Of a DNA stretch of 64,000 nt, positions 18,068-27,783 are shown piece by piece. The notes under the pieces were generated by a model, which saw only the letters and a program-made list of their open reading frames with translations, was not told the origin of the DNA and searched no databases. A program made the translations under genes and the position numbers. Numbering within the stretch: position 1 is the stretch's first letter; every line of letters starts with the position of its first letter. Source of the stretch: Parasedimentitalea marina (GTDB lineage: Bacteria; Pseudomonadota; Alphaproteobacteria; Rhodobacterales; Rhodobacteraceae); the NCBI RefSeq assembly GCF_004006175.1, contig NZ_CP033219.1:2604001-2668000 (forward strand). The letters are read 5' to 3'.

Positions 18068-20200
18068 CTAGAAGAATGCGAAATCGTCCACGGTTAGATC
18101 AATTACGTTCGATACGGTTATTGCATTGATACCCGCTGTCCCGCCGAGTGCTGCGCCGACATCGATGACCGAATTACCGCCTAGAACACTAATGTGGTCC
18201 TCCAAGACCGCGAATGCTCGACTGAGAAGCTGCGCCAGCGCCACGTCTGGTAGATATTCAAAGGGCACACTTCCCAGCGCTGGCATCAGATCGCCAGCAA
18301 AACTGGACAGATCGATCACATCGGACCCAGTTGCGTCGTTGCCAAAGCGAAAATCAACGATTCTGTCCTGACCAAACTCCCCTTCGAAGATAAATGTATC
18401 ATGCCCCCCAACCGCAATTGAGCCTGAACTGTTGTAGTTTGCGCGGCTGGTATCACCTGCCAATACATCATTTCCTTCGCCACCGTTCAGAACGTCATTG
18501 CCTCCGATTGCCGTCGAATTGCTGCCGCCAGAGTTCATGACCACTGCATCACCAACAAGGTAGTCATCTCCGGCACCGCCAAGCAACGTGTCGTCCCCTC
18601 CGACGGCCATTCCGCCGACACTCAGGTAATTCATCGATGAGGCGTCGCCATAGAGTGAATCGTTACCTGCGGCTCCTTCCAGCAGATCGTCACCACCGGT
18701 AGACGTGGCGCTGCTTTGGTGGTTCATGTATTGGGCATCGCCATACAGGTAGTCATTTCCGCCCCCGCCCTGCAATACGTCATCTCCACCTACTGCATTG
18801 CCGGTACTGAGGTAATTCATGGTCTGGGAATCACCATAGATCCTGTCAACGTCGCTGCCTCCAATCAGTAGGTCATTTCCACCGATTGCAGAGGTATTAA
18901 GTGAATTGTTGTTCATTGTTCCGGCATCGCCATAGAGATAATTACGCCCATCGCCGCCGTCAATTGTGTCATCACCGCCGGTGGCGATACCGTTATCACT
19001 GTACCAGTTCATCTGAGAGCCATCACCATACAAAAAGTCTCTTGACGCACCGCCATATAACTGGTCGTCGCCTCCCGCGGCTTCGGCGCCAGCGCTGGAG
19101 CGGTTCATGTAGTACCCGTCGCCATAGATCTCATTGACACCGCTGCCACTATACAAAACATCATTTCCACCGGTAGCGTTGGCGTTGGCGCTGTTGAAGT
19201 TCATAAAACGGCTGTCGCCGTAAATGTAATCAACCTCGTCAGACAAACCGATACCGCCGCGCAGAGTGTCGTTGCCACCGACTACGGTGGCGCCGGCGCT
19301 TGAATAATTCATGTACCACGCGTCGCCCACAATAACGTCGCTGCCGCTGCCACCATCAATCAGGTCACCACCACCCGAAGCCGTCCCTGAGCTCCAGTAG
19401 TTCATATAAGTGGCATCACCGTAGACGTTATCGTTTCCGGACCCGCCATCAAGAGAGTCGTCGCCACCGTTGGCGGCGTGTGAACCATAGTAATTCATTG
19501 TATGGGCATCGCCCAAAATACGGTCGTTTCCGTCGTTTCCATAGATATGATCATCACCACCAAAAGCGGTGCTGACGGCAATATTGCCGTAGTTCATATA
19601 ATATGCACCACCCGACAGAAAACTGTCACCCGATGCGCTGCCGTTCAGCGTGTCGTTGCCGCCATAAGCGGTTCCGGACGAGCCATAATTCATGTAATAG
19701 GCATCACCATAAAGCCGTTCATTTGTGCTTCCGGCGGCATTCAGTTCGTCATCGCCTCCATAGGCATCGCCGGAGCCAAAATAATTCATGGTTTGGGCAT
19801 CGCCGTAGAGGATATTGAAGTAACCTCCGCCAGAATTGAGGATATCGTTACCGCCCGTCGCGGTTCCACTTCCGAAGCCGTTCAAGTATCGTGCGTCGCC
19901 ATAAAGGATATCATACGACCCACCAGATCCGGTTAGCGTGTCGTCGCCGCCTGTTGCAATGCCAAGGCTGCCGTAATTGAGCGAATAGGCGTCCCCGAAC
20001 AGTCTGTTTGCATGTCCGCCGGTGTCGCTGATGATATCGTCGCCGCCAACAGCCGTACCGGTGTTTCCGTAATTCAGCCAATAGGCATCGCCGAAGATAT
20101 CATCCGAAGACGTTGTCCCGATTAAGGTTTGGTCGGTGGCGATTTCTGTTCCTGAACCGCTGTTTAGTGTAAAAATCCCGTCTCCATAAAAAGTCGCCAT
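18068..20200 (-). CDS. Large repeat-rich RTX-like calcium-binding protein
   Basis: The 710-residue protein consists almost wholly of about 18 tandem units of roughly 32-44 residues. Each begins GDAxxMNYxSxGxAxGGDD and ends with a short RTX nonapeptide such as GGSGNDNVYGD. The last 110 residues leave the repeat (DTFIFEGEFGQDRIVDFRFG) and end in IDLTVDDFAFF, the probable type I secretion signal. There is no Sec signal. Calcium binding in a beta-roll and cell-surface or extracellular location are inferred from the repeat chemistry. The ATG at 20200 has GGAGGG directly upstream; the longer in-frame start at 20239 lacks this. The MNY-containing insert between RTX turns is the unusual feature. No secretion genes are nearby. 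Confidence 0.82.
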   Translation of the reverse strand: MATFYGDGIFTLNSGSGTEIATDQTLIGTTSSDDIFGDAYWLNYGNTGTAVGGDDIISDTGGHANRLFGDAYSLNYGSLGIATGGDDTLTGSGGSYDILYGDARYLNGFGSGTATGGNDILNSGGGYFNILYGDAQTMNYFGSGDAYGGDDELNAAGSTNERLYGDAYYMNYGSSGTAYGGNDTLNGSASGDSFLSGGAYYMNYGNIAVSTAFGGDDHIYGNDGNDRILGDAHTMNYYGSHAANGGDDSLDGGSGNDNVYGDATYMNYWSSGTASGGGDLIDGGSGSDVIVGDAWYMNYSSAGATVVGGNDTLRGGIGLSDEVDYIYGDSRFMNFNSANANATGGNDVLYSGSGVNEIYGDGYYMNRSSAGAEAAGGDDQLYGGASRDFLYGDGSQMNWYSDNGIATGGDDTIDGGDGRNYLYGDAGTMNNNSLNTSAIGGNDLLIGGSDVDRIYGDSQTMNYLSTGNAVGGDDVLQGGGGNDYLYGDAQYMNHQSSATSTGGDDLLEGAAGNDSLYGDASSMNYLSVGGMAVGGDDTLLGGAGDDYLVGDAVVMNSGGSNSTAIGGNDVLNGGEGNDVLAGDTSRANYNSSGSIAVGGHDTFIFEGEFGQDRIVDFRFGNDATGSDVIDLSSFAGDLMPALGSVPFEYLPDVALAQLLSRAFAVLEDHISVLGGNSVIDVGAALGGTAGINAITVSNVIDLTVDDFAFF

Positions 20201-20355
20201 TTTTCCCTCCGCTATCTGCGGCGCGTCAGGCAGGAACACAAGTTTGGGCGTCAGTACACCACTTTTTATGGTAATTCTTGAAGTATTCTCCGCAAGCGGT
20301 CGCTCTTCGAACCGGAAGCATATAGCACAAAATACGCTGAATTTGAAGTCTGGTG

Positions 20356-20379
20356 CGCCATGCCGAATTCAGCATGGCG
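20356..20379. promoter_or_regulatory. 24-base near-perfect palindrome upstream of the second RTX gene
   Basis: Arms CGCCATGC (20356-20363) and GCATGGCG (20372-20379) flank a central GAATTC with one mismatched pair. It lies about 155 bases upstream of the RTX start. It could be a regulator site or an RNA hairpin; no T-run follows, so it is not a typical terminator. Confidence 0.4.
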
Positions 20380-20710
20380 GGAGACTCTTGGGCTTCCGTC
20401 TCTCACAACGATTTATTACATTTGGCCAATTATCAAAATGAATAGGATTAGGTCATTTTGGCCATCGGGTAGTGGTGGCCTTCGCCGATAATCTCGGCCA
20501 ATCGCTCTTCAAGGTGTACTTCAGCCTCGCCCCATGCCGGAATGGACAGGTTCCGCATATATACCCGCTTCTGGAATAACTACTCACCTGGCTCGCATCT
20601 GTGGCGCAAGTCAAAAATCCCTCTCTCCCGATGAGAAACAAGGCATTTGGGGCGCATGAAGCGCTATCGAAATTCGGTCGACAGCGCCTTTCTGATCAGT
20701 TTTTGCGCAC

Positions 20711-20956
20711 TTACTCAGGCGCAGGAACGATCTTTGTCAGTCTGCGGAGGTTTCGGGCGATGGCGGCGGTCAGAAACTTTTCATTTGCCCCGCATGGTCC
20801 TCGCAATTGCAGCCGTCCAAGGCCCAATCGGGTTTGACACCTCACCCTTCTTTCGCAGCTACATCGATACCACGCACTCTTTGGTTTTTGCGATATCGCA
20901 GGCGACCTGACGAGCATCCTCATTTTCTTCACGAATAATCTTGAGGCCGTCGCCAT
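20711..20956 (-). pseudogene. IS1182-family transposase remnant (C-terminal part)
   Basis: The minus strand encodes RLQLRGPCGANEKFLTAAIA followed by RNLRRLTKIVPAPE, closely resembling the C-terminus of IS1182-type transposases. Upstream sequence in another frame (NEDARQVACDIAKTKE) also fits, so the gene is frameshifted and truncated. It lies inside a 2.7 kb gene-free region (20201-22935). Confidence 0.5.
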
Positions 20957-21099
20957 TCGGGCAGTAATTCGGTTTTGAGCGACATGACCCGTAGGTCAGC
21001 TTCAAAGCCTGTCACTTGGTGACCCTTTTTCCGGTCAAGCCACGGTTGGTTTCTGGGCAATTGCGGCGGAACTACTTGAACGCTTGTCCTCATCGCGAC

Positions 21100-21240
21100 C
21101 CGTTTCGACCCGGACATAAAGGTCAAATACCACTATCTGATCGGAACGGTAAATGTAAGAAACTGGCTACCACAGCGATCATGCGTAAGCTGGTGGTCAT
21201 GCCAAATGCTTAGTTGCGTGACGGTCGGAAAGGACGTTCG
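21100..21240 (+). pseudogene. IS110-family transposase remnant (C-terminal tip)
   Basis: The plus-strand frame reads NGKCKKLATTAIMRKLVVMP then NA, a stop, and LRDGRKGRS, resembling the C-terminal KLA-x-x-A-x-MRKLL-x-x-x-NAxLRD motif of IS110-type transposases. Only the tip is left and a stop interrupts it. Confidence 0.4.
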
Positions 21241-21408
21241 CTGTGATATGCCCTCAAGTCCGCATTGGCGAATTTCCCATCTGACTTTCGCAAACTATGG
21301 GGGCAAGTCGGAAAATCGCGATCTCCAGATTTCAGAGCTTTTCAACACAACCGGGCCAAACCTGCCGCCCGCTACGTCAGGTACCTAAGTGCGGTTTTGG
21401 GTCACTCG

Positions 21409-22575
21409 CTCCAGTTGGATCAATAACAGTAAATGATGGCAAGATACGCCAGAGAACCACTTGAGATCATTGCAACAACTCGCTGCATTCTGCCCCGCCG
21501 CGTTATAATTTTCTGAGATACTTGTTTCAGCGGCGAATGGACTGAATCGGCGATTTCAATCAAATGGCCGCTGACACAAGTAACAAAGGGAAACCAACCT
21601 TGGGCAGCATCAAATACATTGCCGACACTCTGGACGCGAGCTTGGCTGCGGTTAGGAAAGATACGATTTCTGCGATTGAGGCTATTGGCGCGTTGCGTCT
21701 GGTTTCGGCAAAGTCCGCACGCGAGATGGGAACAGACCGACCGCACGCCATTTGACTGCGCAAGAAATCACCCAGACCCGGTATGCCAATCTAGCGTTGG
21801 CTTTTGGAGCGAAGCCTGAACATCCCGACGGTCAGCGCTATACCCCGTTTTACGGCGCCGCTCCCGCAAATAGATGTGGGTGTCTGCGGTTTGGCCCCGC
21901 TGAAAATATGCCAGTATGGTCGCTGATCCACTGCCCACCTTTATCTAGCTGAAGGCCCAGATCCTGTCCGATGACAAGGCGGCAGTGGTTGAGGGCTGAC
22001 GCGAACAAGAACGCCGCCCGCTGAGATTGCCCCCTGGCCTTCCATTCAATGCTTCAACCCCTCTTTCGAAGTCTCGCGCCAATGGCGGTCAAAGACCGTT
22101 TAAAAGCCGTTTAAAGACACGTTCAAACCGACGATTTGAACAGTTTGAACGCGTCCCGACTGGTTATTGCAATTATCTCTGTCTCAAAATGCCGATGCCG
22201 TACCGTTCAAGTCTGAGCCCCGACGACACCTCAGATCACCGCCCGGTGTTCAGCGTTTGGAAAGGTTGGGCAATTGCAGTTTGAAAAATGGAAGCACGTC
22301 CAACGCTCTGAGGGTGACCACCGTCAAACCCGCCGCTAGGATGCCATAAAACCCAAAACCGAGTTGCTTGGTAGAAGACATTTGATATTGCAGTAACCGG
22401 AAAAGCCCAGAGGATGGCGGAAGAAGCCGGTCAGTGTCCTGAAAACATGGGCGTTTAAGATAGCGAGCCGTGATCTGAACAGATTGGGCGCGTGTCTTTC
22501 AAAAAGGCATAAAATGGGATTTATACGCCAATAGGCCGGTTTTGGGACACCAAACGCTGCAAATCCCACCACCCC
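21409..22575 (+). repeat. Phage-derived repeated block, copy 1
   Basis: From CTCCAGTTGGATCA (21409) to about 22575 this segment is similar to 62296-63362. Shared landmarks in order are GATGGCAAG, CGAGATGGGAACAGACCGAC, GGCTTTTGGAGCGAA, CGATGACAAGGCGGCAGT, GTTGAGGGC, the C/T-rich stretch ending in ATTCAATGCTTCAACCC, and CAGTAACCGGAA. This copy keeps about 270 bases (21445-21716, with a possible coding frame beginning MAADTSNKGKPTLGS) missing from the other copy. It lacks about 390 bases that in the other copy contain a Mor-like gene. No intact gene is left. Confidence 0.65.
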
Positions 22576-22935
22576 TCAAGAGCGCCATAATAAGACTGGT
22601 GCCTAATGTCGGCGCCTCAATCACTCGTAATTCCGTTGATTATTGAGCCCTAGAACTAGAAAGCAGTATTAAGCGGAACTATAACATCATGCGCTCGTCC
22701 ATGACCGACAGAAATTCATACTTTGTGCTCCTAATTCCAGGTGCTGCACTGCAATATTTTTGCACTCCGGGCGGTTAACTGACTTTAGCTGCGATGGGAG
22801 TCGATGACGGCAGTGCGGACCTAACCGCCGTTCGCGCCGAAGGTATTTGAAGGCTTTTTCCAACGTTATTTTCAGAAAGTGGCCATTTCTTCGTTTATGG
22901 ATATCAATGTCATTTGATCGATAATATGAATACGT

Positions 22936-23814
22936 ATGACCTTTGACCAAATCAAAACATTCCTTTGGGTTGCTCGCCTTGGTGGCTTTCGCAAAGCAGC
23001 GGAGCGCTTGCATCTATCCCAACCCGCTGTGTCAACACGCATTTCCAATCTCGAGGAGGAACTTCGTGTTCCTTTATTCGAACGTGGACTAGGGGAAGTT
23101 GTTTTAACCAAACACGGCACGCTTTTGTTATCATACGCTGAGCAAATGTTGTTTGTTGAAGAAGAGATCAAACAACGTGTGGCAAATCCATCTGAAACAG
23201 AGGGACTTTTCCGCGTCGGTGCATCTGAAACCATCGCGCAGGCTTGGTTACCTGAATTTTTGAAGGCTTTCAGTACGCAATACCCTAGGGTCAATGTTGA
23301 TCTTACGGTTGATATCTCATTGAACTTGCGTTCAGCCCTTCTGGAACGCCGTTTGGACCTTGTTTTCCTGATGGGCCCCGTGTCCGAATTCTCTGTCGAA
23401 AATGTCGAGTTGCCGCCTTTCGATTTGCACTGGTATCGCTCGACCCAAAACGACGAAACTGATCTGAGTGCTATTCCGGTCATTTCATATTCGAGTAAGA
23501 CCCGCCCTTATAGAGAGCTTATGTCAGAATTGTCACGCCGTATTGGCCCCCAAATGCGGGTCTATGCATCGGCCTCTTTGTCAGCCAGTTTGAAAATGAT
23601 AGCAGCGGGAATCGCTGTTGGTCCTTACCCGCGTGCATTGGCCGATGATTTTTTGCAGTCCGGACAAATCGTTGAATTTGATCCAGGATTTCGGCCCCAG
23701 CCATTAGAGTTTACAGCCTCATACCTTTCGGAACCACGCAGCTTTCTTGTTGAAAACAGTGCGGAAATTGCAAGAGGTGTCGCGCGCGACTGGGACAGCT
23801 CGCACCCCAGGTAG
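22936..23814 (+). CDS. LysR-family transcriptional regulator of the 5-oxoproline/TRAP operon
   Basis: A 292-residue LysR protein. The winged HTH is at residues 1-60 (FLWVARLGGFRKAAERLHLS, QPAVSTRISNLEEEL). A linker helix and a two-lobe effector-binding domain (about 88-290) follow. It is encoded directly upstream of, and on the same strand as, the DUF1445/TRAP/5-oxoprolinase genes. A perfect palindrome lies in the 94-base gap between its stop and the next gene, so it probably controls that operon in response to the transported substrate or its product. The effector is not known. Confidence 0.9.
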   Translation: MTFDQIKTFLWVARLGGFRKAAERLHLSQPAVSTRISNLEEELRVPLFERGLGEVVLTKHGTLLLSYAEQMLFVEEEIKQRVANPSETEGLFRVGASETIAQAWLPEFLKAFSTQYPRVNVDLTVDISLNLRSALLERRLDLVFLMGPVSEFSVENVELPPFDLHWYRSTQNDETDLSAIPVISYSSKTRPYRELMSELSRRIGPQMRVYASASLSASLKMIAAGIAVGPYPRALADDFLQSGQIVEFDPGFRPQPLEFTASYLSEPRSFLVENSAEIARGVARDWDSSHPR

Positions 23815-23826
23815 TTCAAAAAAATC

Positions 23827-23840
23827 TATCACATGTGATA
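23827..23840. promoter_or_regulatory. Perfect palindrome TATCACATGTGATA before the DUF1445 gene
   Basis: A 14-base perfect palindrome, directly followed by TATAAAAT (possible -10 overlap), about 70 bases before the ATG at 23909. It is a candidate operator for the operon. The bound protein could be the LysR regulator encoded just upstream or a GntR-type protein not in the window. Confidence 0.55.
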
Positions 23841-23908
23841 TAAAATGATAATTTGCATGAATTTGCAAAACTGTGGATTGTTCTGAGGACATCACACAGG
23901 CGTCCGAC

Positions 23909-24736
23909 ATGACCTTACAAACCACCTCATATTCAGATCTTGTAAACGTTTCTCCTGAACTGGTTCGAACAGCTATTAGGAGTGGATCATACACCGGCCA
24001 CACAGCGGGACTCGCCGCTGGAAAACTCCAATGCAATCTCGCTATTCTTCCTGAATGCTATGCGTTGGACTTTCTTCGGTTCTGTCAGAGGAACCCAAAA
24101 CCCTGCCCCGTTGTGGCGGTAAGCGATAGTGGTGATGCAAACCTGCCAACGCTTGGACCTGACATAGATATTCGAACGGATGTTTCGAAATATCGTGTCT
24201 TCAAAGACGGTGCCTTTGCCGAGGAAGTCGACGACATCCAAGCGTTGTGGGCCGATGACTTGGTCACTGTTGCTTTGGGCTGCTCGTTCACATTTGAAAA
24301 CGCGCTTTTGCGCAATGACATCCCCGTCCGGCACATTGAAACAGGCCTTAATGTGCCGATGTTCCGCTCAAACATCGATCTTGAACCAGCAGGCCCGTTC
24401 GCGGGCAAAATGGTTGTGACCATGCGCCCGATCCCCAAAGAGCAGGTCGAACAAGCTCGTGAAATCAGCGCACGTTACCCCCATGCCCACGGCGCACCTA
24501 TTGCGATTGGCGACCCCGCCCAGATCGGCATCGCAGACCTATCGCAGCCAGATTGGGGCGATGCCGTTGAAATCAAGGCTGGCGAAGTGCCCGTCTACTG
24601 GGCCTGTGGTGTGACCCCCCAGAATGTCCTTTTGGATGCAAAACTGCCCCTTTGTATGACCCACTCTCCCGGCCACATGCTGATCTCGGACGTGGCCGAG
24701 AATGCCGAAACAACCATCCTTCCACCAAAAAAATAA
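23909..24736 (+). CDS. DUF1445 protein (putative hydro-lyase; D-glutamate cyclase family)
   Basis: A 275-residue protein of the UPF0317/DUF1445 family. Recognisable segments include the N-terminal RTAIRSGSYTGHTAGLAAGK, FLRFCQRNPKPCPVV, GCSFTFENALLRNDIPVRHI, and the C-terminal VYWACGVTPQNVLLDAKLP, HSPGHMLISD. The vertebrate homologue domain belongs to D-glutamate cyclase, which converts D-glutamate to 5-oxo-D-proline; the bacterial reaction is inferred. The neighbouring 5-oxoprolinase gene supports a link to 5-oxoproline. The ATG at 23909 was chosen over an in-frame GTG at 23873 because conserved sequence begins soon after it; both remain possible. Confidence 0.85.
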   Translation: MTLQTTSYSDLVNVSPELVRTAIRSGSYTGHTAGLAAGKLQCNLAILPECYALDFLRFCQRNPKPCPVVAVSDSGDANLPTLGPDIDIRTDVSKYRVFKDGAFAEEVDDIQALWADDLVTVALGCSFTFENALLRNDIPVRHIETGLNVPMFRSNIDLEPAGPFAGKMVVTMRPIPKEQVEQAREISARYPHAHGAPIAIGDPAQIGIADLSQPDWGDAVEIKAGEVPVYWACGVTPQNVLLDAKLPLCMTHSPGHMLISDVAENAETTILPPKK

Positions 24737-24758
24737 AATGCCAACAAGGAGAACAGAT

Positions 24759-25796
24759 ATGAAAAATGTTACAACAGCTATCGCGGCTTTGGCCTTCAGC
24801 GCCGGTGCAGCCTTTGCTGACAATCCCATAGTTTTGAACGCAGTGGGCACATGGTCCAGCCTGACCAACTATCAAAAACACGAAGAGCCGTTTTTTAACA
24901 CACGCCTGAGCGAAGCATCTGGCGGCACGATCGTCGGAAAAATCCAATCCCAATCCGGCCTTGGCCTTAAGGGCTTTGAGATCATGCGCTTGGTCAAAAA
25001 CGGTGTGTTCGATTTTGCCTTTGGTTTGCCCGGCTACGTGGCCGCAGAAAACGCCATCTTTGAAGGTGCGGACCTGTCGACATTGACCCAGGATATTGAC
25101 ACCCAGCGCAGGGTTTCAGACTCTTACTATCCAACCTTGGAAAAATCGTTCGCTGAGATTTATAATGCCAAATTGCTGATGCTTTACCCTTTCCCAAGCC
25201 AGACATTGTGGTGCAACGGCGAAGTGAACGGCATCGAGGATCTGAAGGGTAAAAAGATCCGCGTTTATTCCACAACCCTCGGTGATTTTGTCGAAGGCGT
25301 TGGCGGCACATCGGTCACTGTGTCTTTCTCCGAAGTTATTCCGGCCTTGGAAAAAGGTGTTGTTGACTGCGCAATCACCGGCACAATGTCAGCCTACACT
25401 GCAAAATGGAACCAAGTTGCGACACATGCCTACACTCTGCGAGTGGGTTGGGGGCTGGCATTTGGGGCCATGAACATGGACAAATGGAACAGCCTGTCAG
25501 CAGATCAGCAAACCTTGCTTCAGACAGAAATCGCCAGTTTGACGGATGCAATGTGGGCTGAAACGGCGACCGAAGATGATGTTGCAATTGCCTGTATTAC
25601 AGGCGGGGAATGCGCAATTGGCGAGGCGGGTTCGATGACATTGGTCGAACCAACAGCCGCAGATCTGGCGACCCGTGACACCATCGCGACTGACGTTATT
25701 CTTGCCCGGTGGGCAGAGCGTTGTGGTGCTGAGTGTGCCGCAAACTGGAACAAAACTGTTGGTCCAATCCTGGGTCTGACAGCGGCAGCCAAGTAA
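24759..25796 (+). CDS. TRAP transporter solute-binding protein (DctP-like)
   Basis: This 345-residue protein has a clear Sec signal (MKNVTTAIAALAFSAGAAFA, cleaved near residue 20). The periplasmic binding protein contains typical TRAP segments: GLKGFEIMRLVKNGVFDFAF, WCNGEVNGIEDLKGKKIRVY and the EKGVVDCAITG motif. AAGGAG lies seven bases upstream of the ATG at 24759. It binds an organic acid in the periplasm and delivers it to the DctQM membrane complex. The adjacent DUF1445 and 5-oxoprolinase genes suggest 5-oxoproline, D-glutamate or a related compound as ligand. Confidence 0.92.
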   Translation: MKNVTTAIAALAFSAGAAFADNPIVLNAVGTWSSLTNYQKHEEPFFNTRLSEASGGTIVGKIQSQSGLGLKGFEIMRLVKNGVFDFAFGLPGYVAAENAIFEGADLSTLTQDIDTQRRVSDSYYPTLEKSFAEIYNAKLLMLYPFPSQTLWCNGEVNGIEDLKGKKIRVYSTTLGDFVEGVGGTSVTVSFSEVIPALEKGVVDCAITGTMSAYTAKWNQVATHAYTLRVGWGLAFGAMNMDKWNSLSADQQTLLQTEIASLTDAMWAETATEDDVAIACITGGECAIGEAGSMTLVEPTAADLATRDTIATDVILARWAERCGAECAANWNKTVGPILGLTAAAK

Positions 25797-25806
25797 GCAC
25801 CCAAAA

Positions 25807-25836
25807 GAACGAGCGGCGGGGCACTTTCCGCCGTTC
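25807..25836 (+). promoter_or_regulatory. Stem-loop between dctP and dctQ
   Basis: GAACG-A-GCGG pairs with CCGC-CGTTC across an 11-base loop. There is no T-run, so it is likely an mRNA-stabilising or attenuating hairpin that favours high expression of the binding protein over the membrane genes. Confidence 0.5.
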
Positions 25837-25863
25837 ATCTTCTACCTGCACAGGAATTCCCCA

Positions 25864-26427
25864 ATGTTAGAGCGATTGCTAAACAACACCCGCACCCTCA
25901 GCCTATGGCTCACTTGGTTGGGCGGATCACTGATTGTTTTATCCGCGTTTCTGGTCACCGTCGAAGTATTCTTGCGCAAGGTATTCAATGTCTCCATAGG
26001 CGGCGCCGATGAAATTTCCGGTTACGCCTTTGGTGTGGCGACGGCCCTTGCCCTGTCCTACGCATTGTTTGAGCGCGCCCATATTCGCGTCGACGCGCTT
26101 CTTGGGGTCTTTCCCAAATCCTTGCACGGGGTGATCAACCTGTTTGGCATGCTGATGCTGATCGGCTTTGCCTCAGTCGTTGTCTACAATGTTTGGTCCC
26201 TGGTCGGTGACACGCTGAACAACGGATCGCGCTCTATCACGCCGATGCGGGTGCCGCTGGCCCTGCCTCAAATTCCCTGGCTTCTGGGGTGGATGTTCTT
26301 CGTCTTTTCCGGAGCCCTGATCAGCCTTGTTGCGGTTAAGCGCATGATCCAAGGCGATGTTGCCGGCACCCAAGACCTGATCGGTGTCAAATCCCTCGAC
26401 GAACAAATCGAAGACGAGACGGTATAA
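25864..26427 (+). CDS. TRAP transporter small permease (DctQ-like)
   Basis: This 187-residue membrane protein has four hydrophobic segments and the DctQ pattern GADEISGYAFGVATALALSY in the second helix region, then ERAHIRVDALL. It forms the small subunit that couples the binding protein to the large permease. AGGAA precedes the ATG. It ends four bases before the DctM start. Confidence 0.9.
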   Translation: MLERLLNNTRTLSLWLTWLGGSLIVLSAFLVTVEVFLRKVFNVSIGGADEISGYAFGVATALALSYALFERAHIRVDALLGVFPKSLHGVINLFGMLMLIGFASVVVYNVWSLVGDTLNNGSRSITPMRVPLALPQIPWLLGWMFFVFSGALISLVAVKRMIQGDVAGTQDLIGVKSLDEQIEDETV

Positions 26428-26431
26428 ACTG

Positions 26432-27715
26432 ATGCTTGTGAAAACACTGCTTATCCTGCTGGCCCTGATTGGTCTGGCGGTTCCGATTGCTGCCTCGCTT
26501 GGTTGGTTGGGCCTGATCCTGCAATTCACTGATAGCGCCATGCCATTGCACCGCGCCATTTCAGATATGGCGTGGCAAACCTCAACCGACTTCTTGCTGG
26601 TGGCGATCCCGATGTTTGTGATGATGGGTGAGATTTTGCTGCGCGCAGGTATCACCGAGCGCATGTATGATGGCATCGTCAAATGGGTGGGCTGGCTGCC
26701 GGGTGGCTTGATGCATTCCAACATCGGCTCCTCTGCATTATTCGCGGCAACCTCTGGATCATCCGTGGCGACGGCCGCGACAATTGGCACCGTTGCCGTG
26801 CCGCAAATTGAAAAACGTGGCTACAACGAAAGCTTGTTTCTCGGCACAATTGCTGCGGGCGGCACTTTGGGCATCTTGATCCCACCCTCGATCAACCTCA
26901 TCCTTTATGGCCTGCTGACCAACACCTCAGTTCCGGAACTGTACCTGGCGGGCTTTATCCCCGGGTTCCTTCTGGCGCTTCTTTTCATGGGGACCATTGT
27001 CGTGGCCTGTATGATCAAGCCCGAATGGGGGGGAGAAAAGCTGCGCCACACATGGGGCGAACGGCTCCGGGCGCTGCCCGCTTTGATCCCGCCATTGGGT
27101 ATCTTCGTTGTGGTCGTCGGCTCCATCTATGCTGGCCTCGCCACCCCGACCGAGGCTGCGGCCTTGGGGGTTGTCGCCTCTATGCTGCTGGCCGCAATCA
27201 ACGGCAAAATGTCCATCGACATGATGCGCCAGGCCATTGAAGGCACCATGCGGACCACAGCCATGATCATGCTGATCATTATTGCAGCGGTGTTCTTGAA
27301 CTTTGTCCTGTCGATCATCGGCCTGACGCAGGCATTGACGGATTTCGTGACAGGGTTGGGCTGGACGCCGATGCAAACGATGCTGATGATCGTCGCCGTC
27401 CTGATCTTGATCGGCTGCTTTATGGAAACGCTGTCCATGCTCTTGACCATGGCACCGTTGATTACACCCATCGTGGTTGCACTAGGGTTTGACCCCGTCT
27501 GGTTCGGCATACTGCTAATGGTCTTGCTAGAGACCGCGCTGATCACACCGCCCATCGGCATCAATCTCTATGTCGTGCAGGGCATCCGAAAATCTGGGCC
27601 AATGATCGATGTGATCAAAGGAGCGCTGCCGTTTGTCGTCACGATGTTTGTGATGCTGGGCCTGCTGTTGATCTTCCCGAACCTCGCGCTTTGGTTGCCA
27701 TCTTTGTTCTACTAA
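26432..27715 (+). CDS. TRAP transporter large permease (DctM-like)
   Basis: A 427-residue protein with about 12 membrane segments. DctM signatures include LLVAIPMFVMMGEIL, GSSALFAATSGSSVATAATI, GTIAAGGTLGILIPPSI and a late ETALITPPIGINLYVVQGI. It is the sodium- or proton-coupled transport channel of the tripartite system. The ATG at 26432 follows dctQ by four bases. The longer in-frame start inside dctQ is not used. Confidence 0.92.
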   Translation: MLVKTLLILLALIGLAVPIAASLGWLGLILQFTDSAMPLHRAISDMAWQTSTDFLLVAIPMFVMMGEILLRAGITERMYDGIVKWVGWLPGGLMHSNIGSSALFAATSGSSVATAATIGTVAVPQIEKRGYNESLFLGTIAAGGTLGILIPPSINLILYGLLTNTSVPELYLAGFIPGFLLALLFMGTIVVACMIKPEWGGEKLRHTWGERLRALPALIPPLGIFVVVVGSIYAGLATPTEAAALGVVASMLLAAINGKMSIDMMRQAIEGTMRTTAMIMLIIIAAVFLNFVLSIIGLTQALTDFVTGLGWTPMQTMLMIVAVLILIGCFMETLSMLLTMAPLITPIVVALGFDPVWFGILLMVLLETALITPPIGINLYVVQGIRKSGPMIDVIKGALPFVVTMFVMLGLLLIFPNLALWLPSLFY

Positions 27716-27783
27716 GCCTGACAAACATCATTTCTTAACACTGTAATAGATGCTGGTCCGCCAGCACATGAAGGAGCTGTGCC

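Noticed and set aside
18068..20200. Regular DNA periodicity considered as a CRISPR or satellite
   Set aside because: It is in frame and explained by the protein repeat of the RTX gene.
22872..23483. Minus-strand open frame of 203 codons over the LysR gene
   Set aside because: Ser/Arg-rich shadow of the conserved LysR frame.
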